A stretch of DNA of 58,767 nt from Spartobacteria bacterium. Lineage in GTDB: Bacteria; Verrucomicrobiota; Verrucomicrobiia; Chthoniobacterales; UBA10450. The stretch is from positions 1 through 58,767 of the forward strand of contig PNAS01000068.1 of the NCBI GenBank assembly GCA_003169695.1, given 5' to 3'. A model generated the notes under the pieces. That model did no database searches, was not told the origin of the DNA, and saw nothing but the letters and a program-made list of their open reading frames with translations. A program made the position numbers and the translations under genes. Shown here piece after piece: positions 24,817 through 34,061 of the stretch (its first letter is position 1; the number at the start of each line of letters is the position of its first letter).

Positions 24817-25191
24817 ATGAAAACAACAAAGCTAATCTCACTTGTTTGTTCGCTCGTCTCCTGCGCCACGTTCCGCGCAGAAGCAATGGGGGCGGATTTC
24901 GCATCAGGCGCAGTCGCGCCGGGCGGAAGAATCAAGGTCGCCGCCGAAGTGCGCAGCCAGCCTGTCGCAAAATCGGTGCCAGACGCAGGTTTCCAGACAG
25001 GCGGAGCCAAAAAATGGGACACCTTGATTGGGTTTAGCCTCTTTGCGAGCGCTTTCGGCATGGTCGTGCTGCTGAGCGCGCTACTTCGAGCTCCCGAGGG
25101 CTATGAAGACGGCGACGGATTTCACCTTTCCAGACGAAGGGAACGACCGAACCCCGTTCGCCACATCCGACGCTCGTTGGCCCGCATATAG
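24817..25191 (+). CDS. Small exported membrane protein of unknown function
   Basis: 124 residues with a signal-like N-terminus (MKTTKLISLVCSLVSCATFRAEA), an extracytoplasmic stretch rich in Ala/Gly, one membrane helix (LIGFSLFASAFGMVVLLSALL, ~70-90) and a basic cytoplasmic tail (SRRRERPNP). No family recognised. It is preceded by a strong palindromic operator and followed by an Rrf2-type regulator in the same direction, which suggests it is the regulator's target. Confidence 0.65.
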   Translation: MKTTKLISLVCSLVSCATFRAEAMGADFASGAVAPGGRIKVAAEVRSQPVAKSVPDAGFQTGGAKKWDTLIGFSLFASAFGMVVLLSALLRAPEGYEDGDGFHLSRRRERPNPVRHIRRSLARI

Positions 25192-25212
25192 CCGCTCGGT
25201 TCTGCGAATGGG

Positions 25213-25241
25213 TTGGCTCGCACAATTCTTGTTATTATACT
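25213..25241 (+). promoter_or_regulatory. Predicted sigma70-type promoter of the Rrf2 gene
   Basis: TTGGCT (25213-25218) and TATACT (25236-25241) are 17 bases apart. The predicted transcription start falls in the adjoining palindrome, ~28 bases before the ATG, consistent with autorepression. Confidence 0.6.
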
Positions 25242-25246
25242 TGCTC

Positions 25247-25264
25247 GATATACATTCGTATATC
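25247..25264. promoter_or_regulatory. Palindromic operator at the Rrf2 promoter
   Basis: Perfect inverted repeat GATATAC-ATTC-GTATATC, covering the expected start of transcription and ending 11 bases before the ATG at 25276. Confidence 0.6.
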
Positions 25265-25275
25265 ATTCAGTAGAA

Positions 25276-25842
25276 ATGAAACTCTCTAAACGCGGTGAAT
25301 ATGCTCTCCGGGCGCTGATTGATCTCGGCATCGCTTCTGCGTTTGGTCGCCCAATGCTTCAGATCAGTGAGCTGGCGGCAAAGGAGAAGCTTCCAGTTAA
25401 GTTCTTGGAGCAAATCTTCACTCAGCTAAAAGCAGGTGGATATATTGAGAGTAAACGCGGGAAGTTGGGCGGTTATTCGCTGAGCAAACGCATGAACCGC
25501 ATCAAGTTTGGCGCCGTTATCCGACTAATCGATGGACCGCTCGCACCAATCCAATGCGTAAGTCTGACCTCCTATGCTCGGTGCACCTGCCCGGACGAAG
25601 CGCACTGCGGCTTGCGCATGCTCATGTTCGATGTTCGAAACGCCATCGCCAAAATCCTGGATCGCCACACCCTGGCTGACATTGTTGAAATCACATTGCG
25701 GAAAATGCGCCGCGACAAAGTCGTCCCTCCCTTCGCGGCGCGACCCTTCGATCTCCAACATCTGCTGGCCACCGCTCCCGCACGTTTTCGCTTGAAACCG
25801 ACAACCGTGAACAGAAAAAGAATTACAGCAGCACGACGCTGA
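25276..25842 (+). CDS. Rrf2-family transcriptional regulator with cysteine cluster
   Basis: 188 residues from the ATG at 25276. The winged helix (MKLSKRGEYALRALIDLG, ISELAAKEKLPVKFLEQIFTQLK, SKRGKLGGYSL) is the standard Rrf2 fold. The dimer/sensor part has cysteines in IQCVSLTSYARCTCPDEAHCGL, enough for an Fe-S cluster as in IscR or NsrR, although the spacing resembles a cyanobacteria-like subgroup. The C-terminal ~40 residues are a basic extension beyond usual length. Has its own promoter and palindrome. Sensing of redox, iron-sulfur state or NO is inferred from family. Confidence 0.9.
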   Translation: MKLSKRGEYALRALIDLGIASAFGRPMLQISELAAKEKLPVKFLEQIFTQLKAGGYIESKRGKLGGYSLSKRMNRIKFGAVIRLIDGPLAPIQCVSLTSYARCTCPDEAHCGLRMLMFDVRNAIAKILDRHTLADIVEITLRKMRRDKVVPPFAARPFDLQHLLATAPARFRLKPTTVNRKRITAARR

Positions 25843-26013
25843 GTCGTCCGAATGGCTGGCGTTGGCACGCGAAAAAGTGCAAACCCCGCGCTTCGGCGTG
25901 GCTCAAAATCGTCACGCACGCCCAGTGTAAGAGCGCGCATACCGCGTATCCATTCGCTTCAGTGAACCCCGAACAACCGCCGCGTGTCGCCGACATCCAG
26001 AGGCAAATCCAAC

Positions 26014-26508
26014 ATGAAAACAACGATCCGAAACGTAATTCTAACGACAACACTCGCGCTAAGTCTCGCGACGGCGCGCCTCGAGGCCGATCCCCCGAAG
26101 TCGCTCCCGGCGGACGTGGGATCCGGCCGGATCGCCTGGTTCGACATCACCACCACGAACCTGGCGCAATCGAAGGAGTTCTACGGCACGCTCTTCGCTT
26201 GGCAATACAACCCGGTCAAGGGAAGCGATCAGGCGGCCGCGATCGTCGCGGAGGGAACGCCGATCGGGACCCTGCGAGTCGCCGACGGCAAGATCAGCCC
26301 GTTCAATGGAGTGGTGTATGTTCAGGTGAGCGAGCTTAAGCCCAGCTGCCAGAAGGCGAAGGAGCTGGGTGGAACAGTCGTGCCGGGTTTCCCCTTCAAC
26401 CTGCCGGACGGCACCGGAGCCATCGCTGCGATCCTTGATCCAGCCGGCCATCCGGTAGGCTTGTACTCGAGGACGCCGCTCCCGCCGACAGCACTACCTG
26501 CCGGCTAG
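26014..26508 (+). CDS. Exported VOC (glyoxalase-like) family protein
   Basis: 164 residues from the ATG at 26014 with AGAGG upstream. A signal peptide (ILTTTLALSLATARLEA) precedes a vicinal-oxygen-chelate domain: GRIAWFDITTTNLAQSKEFYGTLF, then WQYNPVKG, and the second half DGTGAIAAILDPAGHPVGLYS. VOC proteins are usually cytoplasmic, so a secreted one is somewhat unusual. Metal ligands are incompletely conserved, so enzymatic activity is uncertain. Confidence 0.82.
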   Translation: MKTTIRNVILTTTLALSLATARLEADPPKSLPADVGSGRIAWFDITTTNLAQSKEFYGTLFAWQYNPVKGSDQAAAIVAEGTPIGTLRVADGKISPFNGVVYVQVSELKPSCQKAKELGGTVVPGFPFNLPDGTGAIAAILDPAGHPVGLYSRTPLPPTALPAG

Positions 26509-26640
26509 AGGTTCGGGCGAGTCCAGAAGCATATCACAACGTGCCGCAAGCGATCGCTGCCGCGCATCCAGGAGGCGAACCCGCGTCAGAGGATGCACCT
26601 GGCGTCTCGCCGTATATGAAAAAGTAACGCGCCCTGTCCA

Positions 26641-26844
26641 CTACTCCCTTAAGTCAGCAGCAATCTCTGCAAACTGCGCCAGGGCGGCTTCGAGGTCTTC
26701 GGTAATTTCAAGCGCGAGCACTCCGGGGGCGAGCGCTGGCTGCGCGCAGATAGCGGCTGCCAGCATCCGAGCATGAAACACAATAGCCTCCCCACTGTCG
26801 AATTTGCGGGAGGGCCACTCCGTAACGGCCCTTTCAAGGGGCAC
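26641..26844 (-). CDS. Small hypothetical protein
   Basis: 67 residues from a GTG start. The C-terminal half (LEITEDLEAALAQFAEIAADLRE) is a plausible amphipathic helix. No family or ribosome-binding site recognised. Its start lies 32 bases downstream of the end of the next minus-strand frame; it may be part of the same decayed region. Confidence 0.3.
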   Translation of the reverse strand: MPLERAVTEWPSRKFDSGEAIVFHARMLAAAICAQPALAPGVLALEITEDLEAALAQFAEIAADLRE

Positions 26845-26876
26845 TGGCCCAGTTTGAAATTAAAGATTTGAGAATC

Positions 26877-27317
26877 TCACGCTACCGGACGGCAAATACT
26901 CAAAAGTCCAGCGCTCCACTCCGCGATCTCTGATATCCCGATCAATCCTTGGGCGTCTGAAACATCGGCGGGGCACTGCGCAAGAACAACTCGTCTTTCC
27001 CTACGCAACTCTCGCCATGCTCTTGAATCTCGGCTCGCATTTTTATCGACCTGGGCGGCAATGGCTGGATGATCGTGAATCTTCATGGCTCGTTTGGGTT
27101 TAGGGCCCAGCTTCCTGAAGCTTACGCGAAGCCCGGTTTCATAGATCGTCGCTTCCCAATTATTCGCCCTCGCGAACGCTAAGATTTTGATTCGTCTCTT
27201 GCGGCTTTCCGGCGATAAAGGCTCGCGGGGCCAAACTGGCTCCAAATCCCTCTCGGACACTGCGCAAAATTTCTTCGACCTCAGTCGCTTTCGAATGCGT
27301 TTGGCGAGCGCGTCCAT
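26877..27317 (-). CDS. Hypothetical protein, C-terminal part matches a dispersed degenerate repeat
   Basis: 146 residues. The N-terminal half (RIRKRLRSKKFCAV, ILAFARANNWEATIYETGLRVSF) looks like genuine coding sequence. The C-terminal half corresponds to 36471-36692 on the plus strand: both carry IAAQV, VSDA then Gln or Arg, GL and EIAEW or QIAEW, but single-base indels put parts in other frames. In an alternate frame this copy would end EWERWTFEYLPSGSV, like the other copy. So this gene has probably been frameshifted near its 3' end. Function unknown. Confidence 0.5.
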   Translation of the reverse strand: MDALAKRIRKRLRSKKFCAVSERDLEPVWPREPLSPESRKRRIKILAFARANNWEATIYETGLRVSFRKLGPKPKRAMKIHDHPAIAAQVDKNASRDSRAWRELRRERRVVLAQCPADVSDAQGLIGISEIAEWSAGLLSICRPVA

Positions 27318-27344
27318 CGTAAAGGCTCGTGTGATTTTATCGTC

Positions 27345-27455
27345 TTACAATAAGTCGATGATTTCCTCAAGAGACCAAACGTGATCGCTGACGCCCGATT
27401 CCATCGCAGACGTGACGCGGAGCGATTGGTGGATGCGGGCGAAGTTCTAATACAT
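27345..27455 (-). pseudogene. 3' remnant of an IS1-like transposase
   Basis: The minus strand reads NFARIHQSLRVTSAM then ESGVSDHVWSLEEIIDLL and a stop. This matches the C-terminal end of IS1-family-type transposases (pattern YYNFxRxHxSLRVTPAMxAGxxDxxWS). The position of the expected Tyr is a TAG stop, and no homology continues upstream, so only the tail survives. It lies just after the phosphoketolase gene end. Confidence 0.75.
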
Positions 27456-27502
27456 GTTCACCGACACGACCGTGCCGCGATTAGCAGTGCCGGCTTTATC
27501 CC

Positions 27503-29872
27503 TCATGGCCGGGATAACGCGCCCCACTTCCAGTTCCTGATCTCCGGCATGTCCTCGCCGTTCTTATCGATGTATTGCTTGTGCTCGATCAGCTTGTCGC
27601 GGAGCTGCTGCTTGAGGTAAATGCCTTTCTCGCCGGTCTGCGACACGCGGTCGATGGTGTCCATCACGAGGTGGAAGCGGTCCAGGTCGTTCAGCACCGT
27701 CATATCGAAGGGCGTAGTGATGGTGCCTTCTTCCTTATAGCCGCGGACGTGGATGTTGTGGTGGTTGGTGCGGCGGTAGGTCAGCCGGTGGATCAGCCAC
27801 GGGTAGGCATGGAAGGCGAAGATGACCGGCTTGTCCTTGGTGAAGAGCTCGTCGAAATCCCGGTCGCTCAAGCCGTGCGGATGCTCGGATTGCGGCTGCA
27901 GTCGCATAAGGTCAACGACGTTGACCACGCGAATTTTCAGCTCGGGCAAGTGCTGGCGCATGATGGAGACTGCGGCGAGCGTCTCGAGCGTGGGCACGTC
28001 GCCGCAACAGGCCATGACCACGTCGGGCGCAACGTCCTGATCGTTACTGGCCCACGACCAGATGCCGATGCCCTCGGTGCAATGCTTGACGGCGGCGTCC
28101 ATCGTTAGCCACTGCGGCGCCGGGTGTTTGCCCGCGATCACGACGTTGACGTAATGGCGACTGCGCAGGCAGTGATCCATGACCGAGAGCAAGCAGTTAG
28201 CGTCGGGCGGCAGGTATACGCGCACGACCTCGGCTTTCTTGTTCACGACGTGGTCGATGAAGCCGGGGTCCTGATGCGTGAAGCCGTTGTGATCCTGACG
28301 CCAGACATGCGAGGCGAGCAGGTAATTCAGCGATGAAATCTTCCGTCGCCATGGCAGGTCTGCCGTGACCTTCAACCACTTCGCGTGCTGATTGAACATC
28401 GAGTCGATGATGTGGATGAAGGCTTCGTAGCAATTGAAGATTCCATGGCGTCCGGTAAGCAGATAGCCCTCGAGCCAGCCTTCGCATTGGTGCTCGCTCA
28501 ACATTTCCATGACGCGACCGGCGGGTGCGAGCCATTGATCGTTAGGTACGGTCGCGGCGTCCCATTGACGGTTGGTCACGCCGAAGAGCGCTTCGAGACC
28601 ATTGGAGAGTGTTTCGTCCGGGCCGAAGACGCGGAAATTGTGCTGCTCACTATTCAGCTTCGCCACATCTCGGAGGAAAGGCCCGAGCACATGCGTATCG
28701 CCGATGCCGCGTATTCCCGGCGCTGGCACCTCGACCGCGTAATCGCAGAAGTCCGGCATCCGCAAATCGCGAAGCAAAATGCCACCGTTGGCGTGTGGAT
28801 TCGCGCCCATGCGCCGCTCGCCCTTGGGCGCCAGTTCGGCCAGCTCCGGTTTCAGACGACCTGATTCATCGAAGAGTTCCTTGGGCCGGTAACTCCTCAG
28901 CCAGTCTTCCAATAATTTGAGGTGCTCGGGATGGTCGCGTGGATCAGAAATCGGCACCTGATGCGCCCGGAACGTGCCTTCAATTTGCAAGCCATCGACC
29001 ACTTTCGGTCCAGTCCAACCCTTCGGTGAATTGAGGACAATCATCGGCCAGCGCGGACGCGTCAGGTCGTCGCCGGCGCGAGTGTTCTGCTGGATGTTCT
29101 TGATCTGCTCCACGGCGGCATCGAGCGCCGTGGCCATCGCTTCATGCATGAGCGCCGGCTCATGACCTTCTACGAAGATCGGTGTCCATCCATAGCCGCG
29201 GAGCAGTTGTTCCAATTCCTCCTGGGTGATGCGCGCGAGGATCGTTGGGTTGGAAATCTTGTAGCCGTTGAGATGCAGGATCGGCAGCACCGCACCGTCG
29301 GTCGCCGGATCTAGGAACTTGTTCGAATGCCACGCCGTGGCCAGCGGACCCGTTTCGGCTTCGCCATCGCCGACAACGCACGCCACGACGAGATCGGGAT
29401 TATCCAAGACCGCGCCGAAAGAATGGCTGAGCGAATAACCCAACTCGCCGCCTTCGTGAATCGAGCCGGGCGTTTCCGGCGAGGCATGGCTGGGAATTCC
29501 TCCCGGAAACGAAAACTGCAGAAACAGTTTCTGCAGCCCGGTCTCATCCCGGCTGATATTCGGATAGATCTCGCTGTAGGTACCTTCGAGATAAGTGTTG
29601 GCCACCACTGCCGGTCCGCCATGCCCCGGACCGGAAACGTAAATCATGTCGAGGTCGTATTTCTTGATGATCCGGTTCAAGTGCGCGTAGATGAAATTTT
29701 GCCCCGGCGTCGTTCCCCAGTGACCGAGCAGCATGTGCTTCACGTCCGTCAGCGCGAGCGGCCGTTTCAAGAGCGGGTTATCGAAAAGATAAATCTGGCC
29801 GACCGAGAGGTAGTTCGCCGCGCGCCAATAGGCGTCGATCTTGTGAAGCAGGTCTGGTGTGAGTGTATTCAT
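27503..29872 (-). CDS. xfp: Phosphoketolase (xylulose-5-phosphate/fructose-6-phosphate)
   Basis: 789 residues, full length. Thiamine-diphosphate enzyme cleaving xylulose-5-P or fructose-6-P with phosphate to acetyl-phosphate plus glyceraldehyde-3-P or erythrose-4-P. Visible family blocks: [33 protein letters not shown] with [39 protein letters not shown] and [12 protein letters not shown]. The ATG overlaps the acetate kinase stop by four bases, so acetyl-phosphate is made and used by coupled genes. Last gene of an aldolase-acetate kinase-phosphoketolase operon. Confidence 0.97.
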   Translation of the reverse strand: MNTLTPDLLHKIDAYWRAANYLSVGQIYLFDNPLLKRPLALTDVKHMLLGHWGTTPGQNFIYAHLNRIIKKYDLDMIYVSGPGHGGPAVVANTYLEGTYSEIYPNISRDETGLQKLFLQFSFPGGIPSHASPETPGSIHEGGELGYSLSHSFGAVLDNPDLVVACVVGDGEAETGPLATAWHSNKFLDPATDGAVLPILHLNGYKISNPTILARITQEELEQLLRGYGWTPIFVEGHEPALMHEAMATALDAAVEQIKNIQQNTRAGDDLTRPRWPMIVLNSPKGWTGPKVVDGLQIEGTFRAHQVPISDPRDHPEHLKLLEDWLRSYRPKELFDESGRLKPELAELAPKGERRMGANPHANGGILLRDLRMPDFCDYAVEVPAPGIRGIGDTHVLGPFLRDVAKLNSEQHNFRVFGPDETLSNGLEALFGVTNRQWDAATVPNDQWLAPAGRVMEMLSEHQCEGWLEGYLLTGRHGIFNCYEAFIHIIDSMFNQHAKWLKVTADLPWRRKISSLNYLLASHVWRQDHNGFTHQDPGFIDHVVNKKAEVVRVYLPPDANCLLSVMDHCLRSRHYVNVVIAGKHPAPQWLTMDAAVKHCTEGIGIWSWASNDQDVAPDVVMACCGDVPTLETLAAVSIMRQHLPELKIRVVNVVDLMRLQPQSEHPHGLSDRDFDELFTKDKPVIFAFHAYPWLIHRLTYRRTNHHNIHVRGYKEEGTITTPFDMTVLNDLDRFHLVMDTIDRVSQTGEKGIYLKQQLRDKLIEHKQYIDKNGEDMPEIRNWKWGALSRP

Positions 29873-31074
29873 AGTTCGTTAGGCGCATCGAATTGGAGGA
29901 CGCGAGCGACTGTCCTTGCGATCATAAATTCTTCGTCGGTGCGCATGACGCGAGCCCTGACGCGAGCAGTGCCCGGTGAAATCAACGTTTCGTTTGCCGC
30001 ATTCCGTTTCTGATTGAGTTCGATGCCAAGAAATCCGAGCCCTTCGCAAATCCGCTTCCGGATAAGCGGTGCTTTTTCCCCAATGCCTCCCGCGAAGACA
30101 AGTGTGTCCAAGCCGCCGAGCGCGGCCGCGAAGGAGCCGATCCATTTCTTCGCCTGATAACAAAACAACGCCACGGCTTCCGCCGCCCTCACGTCTTTGC
30201 CTTCCTGTGCGAGCAAGTCGCGCATGTCCGAGCTGATTCCCGACACGCCGAGCAGCCCGGACTCGTGGTTAACCATCTTTTGAAATTGCGGAGCGGTTAT
30301 TTTCTCAGTGCGCGCCAGAAAGCTCACCAATCCCGGATCCAAATCGCCGGAGCGAGTGCTCATTACTAATCCGGCCGTCGGGGTGAAGGCCATGCTGGTG
30401 TCGATGCTCTTGCCATCGCGCACGGCCGCCATGCTCGCGCCGTTGCCGAGATGCGCGAGAATCACGCGGCCGTTCGTCGCCGCCGGGTCACCTAGGCGCG
30501 CGAGTTCTTCCATCAGATATGCGTAGGACAAACCGTGGAACCCGTAGCGACGAACTCCCTTCGCCTCGTAGCAACGCGGGATGGGAAGCAGCATGGCCAC
30601 GCGCGGCATGTCGCAGTGAAACGCCGTATCGAAACAGGCCACCTGCGAAAGTTTCGGATGACGCCGGCGAAACGCCTCGATCAGTTCGATCTCGCCGGGC
30701 AGATGTTCCGGATCGAACGGAGTGATGCGATGCAGTTCCTCCAGCAACTCCTGTGTGACCAGCTCCGGCGCTGTGTGTTGCATGCCGTGCACCACGCGGT
30801 GTCCCACCGCTTGCACCGATTCGAAAGCCGTTTGCTCTTCGAGCCAATCAATCAGGAAATTCGCGGCTGATTTGTGATCGCTGGCAGGAAAAGTGCAGCT
30901 CTTCTCCTGTTTCCCAGTTGGATCAATGAAGGTCAGATTCGTCCCGCTCAAACCGATACGGTCAATTTTCCCGTGCAACCCCTGCCGCAGTGGTTCGCCG
31001 ATCTGGTAGAGCGCGAATTTTATGCTCGAGGAGCCTCCGTTGATCGTCAGGATGAGGGGCGGAGCGGATTTCAT
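29869..31074 (-). CDS. ackA: Acetate kinase
   Basis: 401 residues from the ATG at 31074 ([17 protein letters not shown]), preferred over upstream starts because the phosphate-binding NGGSSSIKF is normally near residue 10. Other family blocks: [36 protein letters not shown] and [14 protein letters not shown]. Converts acetyl-phosphate and ADP to acetate and ATP. Its stop overlaps the phosphoketolase start. Confidence 0.96.
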   Translation of the reverse strand: MKSAPPLILTINGGSSSIKFALYQIGEPLRQGLHGKIDRIGLSGTNLTFIDPTGKQEKSCTFPASDHKSAANFLIDWLEEQTAFESVQAVGHRVVHGMQHTAPELVTQELLEELHRITPFDPEHLPGEIELIEAFRRRHPKLSQVACFDTAFHCDMPRVAMLLPIPRCYEAKGVRRYGFHGLSYAYLMEELARLGDPAATNGRVILAHLGNGASMAAVRDGKSIDTSMAFTPTAGLVMSTRSGDLDPGLVSFLARTEKITAPQFQKMVNHESGLLGVSGISSDMRDLLAQEGKDVRAAEAVALFCYQAKKWIGSFAAALGGLDTLVFAGGIGEKAPLIRKRICEGLGFLGIELNQKRNAANETLISPGTARVRARVMRTDEEFMIARTVARVLQFDAPNEL

Positions 31075-31126
31075 GGATGCCTCGTTAGTCAGGGCATCCG
31101 AACGATGGCAAACATCCCGCATGGGA

Positions 31127-32149
31127 TCATCGGACCACGCTTTCCAAATCGGACGAATACTTTCCTCGCACCGCAAGACCGTTGCACTTCGCGCGGTGGT
31201 AAAGCCCGGCCTGAGCGGGCGCAGCATTGGCCGCAGATCCTCGCCAGGTTTTCAAGGCAGCATCCTGCAGCGCGCGTCCGTAGGAGAAACTTAGGGTCCA
31301 CGGAACATCGTCGACCGCGCAGATTGCGTTCAACCGCTCCGTTGCAGCCAAGTCACTTTGCCCACCAGAAAGAAATACAATTCCGGGAACGGCGGCCGGC
31401 ACCGCGCGACCCAGGCAGCGGATCGTGGCCTCAGCCACTTCGCTTATCTCAGCCTGTGGCGGACAATCTTTACCCGACAGAACCATGCCGGTTTTGAGCA
31501 ACATCTGCTCAAGCACGACGCGTTGATCGAAGAGCGCGTCGAAAACGCATTTGAGCGTCACACGTGTCACCTCTTCGCAGCGCGCGAGCGTGTGGGCGCC
31601 GTCCATCAAAACTTCCGGCTCCACGATCGGCACCAAATCGGCTTCCTGGCTCAGCGCCGCGAAAAGCGCAAGGGCACGTGCATTGGCCTCGATACAGGTC
31701 GCTGTCGGCAGGCCTTCGCCGATCGCAATTACCGCACGCCACTTGGTAAAACGCGCTCCAAGCTCACGATATTCGGCGAATCGTTCCCGCAGACCATCAA
31801 GTCCCTGCGTGATCATTTCCCCCGCGAAATTGGGAAGCGAAATGGTTCCCTTATCCACTTTGATGCCGGGAATGATACCTTCCTTGGTGAGCATCTCCGG
31901 CAACGGAATCCCATCCTTCGTCCGCTGGCGGATTGTCTCGTCGAACAGAATCACACCGCTGATGAATTCCTTCAGCCCCGGAGTCGTGAACAACATCTCA
32001 CGATAGGCCAGGCGATTTTCCTCAGTGGAGGGAATGTCAAGGGCTTTGAATCGCTTCTCGATGGTCGGAAAGCTCTCATCCGCGGCGAGGAGTCCTTTGC
32101 CCGGAGCCAAAAGCGTAGCGGCGATTGATTCGATTGTGTGTCCGGCCAT
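31127..32149 (-). CDS. Class I fructose-bisphosphate aldolase
   Basis: 340 residues from the ATG at 32149 (MAGHTIESIAATLLAPGKGLLAADES, with the family's GKGxLAADES). Catalytic lysines lie in FTKWRAVI and in the Schiff-base site VLSGKDCP. The C-terminus (LKTWRGSAANAAPAQ) is typical of eukaryote-like class I enzymes. First gene of the phosphoketolase operon, 52 bases before ackA. It would link fructose-6-P/triose-P flow with the phosphoketolase bypass. Confidence 0.93.
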   Translation of the reverse strand: MAGHTIESIAATLLAPGKGLLAADESFPTIEKRFKALDIPSTEENRLAYREMLFTTPGLKEFISGVILFDETIRQRTKDGIPLPEMLTKEGIIPGIKVDKGTISLPNFAGEMITQGLDGLRERFAEYRELGARFTKWRAVIAIGEGLPTATCIEANARALALFAALSQEADLVPIVEPEVLMDGAHTLARCEEVTRVTLKCVFDALFDQRVVLEQMLLKTGMVLSGKDCPPQAEISEVAEATIRCLGRAVPAAVPGIVFLSGGQSDLAATERLNAICAVDDVPWTLSFSYGRALQDAALKTWRGSAANAAPAQAGLYHRAKCNGLAVRGKYSSDLESVVR

Positions 32150-32618
32150 AAAATTCAAGCGTCGACTGCTAGATAAGAGCCACGAGACCTCCCCTACTAA
32201 AACCGCCCAATTCGGCGCACCACCCTTCGGAAACTCTCCGGATCTTCCAGCGTCGGAGAGCAGGACACGGCCATCTTACGCGGTTCCCCTTGCCAGGAAT
32301 CTCCGTCGGATAAATTTTGACCTAGCACAGTTTGGAAGCCTCGCAGTGAAGACTCGGGTTGTTCTTACCCGCACATCGACTATCGCACGGTTCATCAAAC
32401 CGCGCGATTCAGTGCCGGGTTGGGCACCGATTAATCGAAAAATGCGGATGGTCCCAAGAGGTCCAGCGAATGACCGCTAATTCTTCCGCCTGCGGTTGCG
32501 TTGATAACATTAGGCATTGCGCATTCGCGGCTGTAGCGTCGCGCTCCAAACAATCGCAGCGTCAACCGACCGCGGACTGCCGCCCCTTTTCCTCTGCACG
32601 CAGAAACGGAACTAATCT
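32150..32618. other. Non-coding stretch upstream of aldolase gene
   Basis: About 470 bases between the aldolase start and the first small plus-strand frame. I see no gene, strong hairpin or convincing promoter; it must carry the promoter of the aldolase operon. Confidence 0.4.
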
Positions 32619-32795
32619 ATGATAGACGTCATTTCCACGAGCACTGAGCCTCTTAATACGTGGCTGGCGGATTCCTCCGGCAATATTGCCGCATCGGGCG
32701 CTGGCCTTGCTCTATTAGAAGCTGAGATCACGCATTTCCACACGTCCGCCAGCGATGAGTCGAATTCGCCTAACGAATCTGAGGCGGAAGCCTGA
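32619..32795 (+). CDS. Small acidic hypothetical protein
   Basis: 58 residues, MIDVISTSTEPLNTWL then an Ala/Gly-rich centre and a Ser/Glu-rich tail ending ESEAEA. No obvious ribosome-binding site. It is followed after 27 bases by a second small frame of opposite charge. Coding status uncertain. Confidence 0.3.
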   Translation: MIDVISTSTEPLNTWLADSSGNIAASGAGLALLEAEITHFHTSASDESNSPNESEAEA

Positions 32796-32822
32796 TCGCG
32801 ATCGCCAAATCGTCATTCGCTC

Positions 32823-32975
32823 ATGCCTAAACAAAAACCAAAACCTTCGGTAGCGGGCAATCGCTCGATACCAAAGCCAAGTACGTCGCGACCCGGGGGC
32901 GTCTCCACCAAGGAACGCAAGCAACTAGCTCACAACGCGCCTGTCCGACGTGCTGCAAGCAAAGCTCGGGAATAG
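32823..32975 (+). CDS. Small basic hypothetical protein
   Basis: 50 residues rich in Lys, Arg, Pro and Ser (MPKQKPKPSVAGNRS, VSTKERKQLAHNAPVRRA). Composition resembles small disordered nucleic-acid-associated proteins, but there is no recognised family. Nine bases before a decayed cyclic-nucleotide-binding frame. Confidence 0.3.
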   Translation: MPKQKPKPSVAGNRSIPKPSTSRPGGVSTKERKQLAHNAPVRRAASKARE

Positions 32976-32984
32976 CTCTGCACG

Positions 32985-33149
32985 ATGGGAAACCGCGATG
33001 ATTTAGACACTGATGTCGCCGCACATCCTTTCCTGCTCGGACTAAATGAGCACCACGTCCGTCTGCTCGCCGATTGTGCCCGGATCCAAGTTCGAAGCAC
33101 CTCTCTGACTTTTCGACGCCGCGAGGATCACGCGCGCGTTGCGCCTTGA
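32985..33149 (+). pseudogene. Remnant of a cyclic-nucleotide-binding domain protein
   Basis: The frame from ATG 32985 gives HPFLLGLNEHHVRLLADCA, the usual opening helix of Crp-type cNMP-binding domains, then degenerates and stops at 33149. A shifted frame continues with ATRKCRLISHGRRVV, resembling the YLIxxGxV strand of the same fold. A frameshifted relic related to the intact gene at 35925-36407. Confidence 0.5.
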
Positions 33150-33224
33150 GAGCGAATACGCTACTCGGAAGTGCCGTCTGATCAGTCACGGCCGCCGAGT
33201 CGTGCGTCCCCCGGCCGTGCGATG

Positions 33225-34040
33225 CTACCGGTTAGCGCCCCGGCCTTCGATTGTTTCGAGCAGTTCGTCACAAAGGCCGGCAAGGTCTCTTACCGATTTC
33301 TTGGAAATCGGCTCGCCTGGGGTTGCAACGAGAACCCGCATCTTCCTGATTCCGCTCTGCATTTTGGAAACGCTGCCATTGGCATCCATTTTACCCAGTT
33401 GATTTTCGAAACGGTCGAGCAACACAGGCTGTCTTAGCAGTTCCGCAGTCTCGGCAGAATACTGTTGCAGGATGAGCGCGGTCAGAGCCCTTGCTCCGCG
33501 TAGCCAGCCCCCCAAACTCACCAGCTGCGAAAGCTTTTCGCTTTGGAGTTGCTTCATGCCCTGCTGCACGTCGGGGAGCACTTCGTCCCATTCTTTACGG
33601 ACGGCCGACCAGTCGTTCTTGTCCGCCAACTCCACGATACTTCGGCTCCGCCTCATCGCTGTCCGCTCGACGCCGAGTCCTCGCGCGAACGTAAGTACAG
33701 CACTACCGACCTCTTTCACTTCGGCTGCATCGCGTGCTTCCACCGCGACGAATCCTTCACCGATCAATACCCCGAGTAGCAGCGCAATCTGCGTCTGATC
33801 GCCGCGTGGCTTCGCGTGGGCGAGGCCATCAAGCTGAACCAACTTCCAGTTCGAATTAGAGAATTTGTCGAGCGCGCCGAACACCTCACTCGGTATCGGC
33901 ACAACAACTTCGGAAATCGGTCTTGCCTGCCGCGGCAGCTCGCGAGCACCCGGCACCGACCCTGTCTGGGCCGCGGCGAAGCGAACTACCACGGTGAGCC
34001 AGAGGAAGTAGATGCTGAAGATTCTAGCGGCTTGAAGCAT
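33225..34040 (-). CDS. Secreted hypothetical protein
   Basis: 271 residues with a signal peptide (MLQAARIFSIYFLWLTVVVRFAAA) and a mostly helical mature region (VFGALDKFSNSNWKLV, LLGVLIGEGFVAVEARDA, VRKEWDEVLPDVQQGMKQLQSEKLSQLVSLGGWL in pieces). No cysteine or metal motif. I do not recognise a named family; proteins of this look occur in Verrucomicrobiota. First of three minus-strand small genes with the DUF4404 and PRC-barrel proteins upstream, possibly one stress operon. Confidence 0.7.
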   Translation of the reverse strand: MLQAARIFSIYFLWLTVVVRFAAAQTGSVPGARELPRQARPISEVVVPIPSEVFGALDKFSNSNWKLVQLDGLAHAKPRGDQTQIALLLGVLIGEGFVAVEARDAAEVKEVGSAVLTFARGLGVERTAMRRSRSIVELADKNDWSAVRKEWDEVLPDVQQGMKQLQSEKLSQLVSLGGWLRGARALTALILQQYSAETAELLRQPVLLDRFENQLGKMDANGSVSKMQSGIRKMRVLVATPGEPISKKSVRDLAGLCDELLETIEGRGANR

Positions 34041-34061
34041 GTGATTTTGGTTGGCTTGGCG

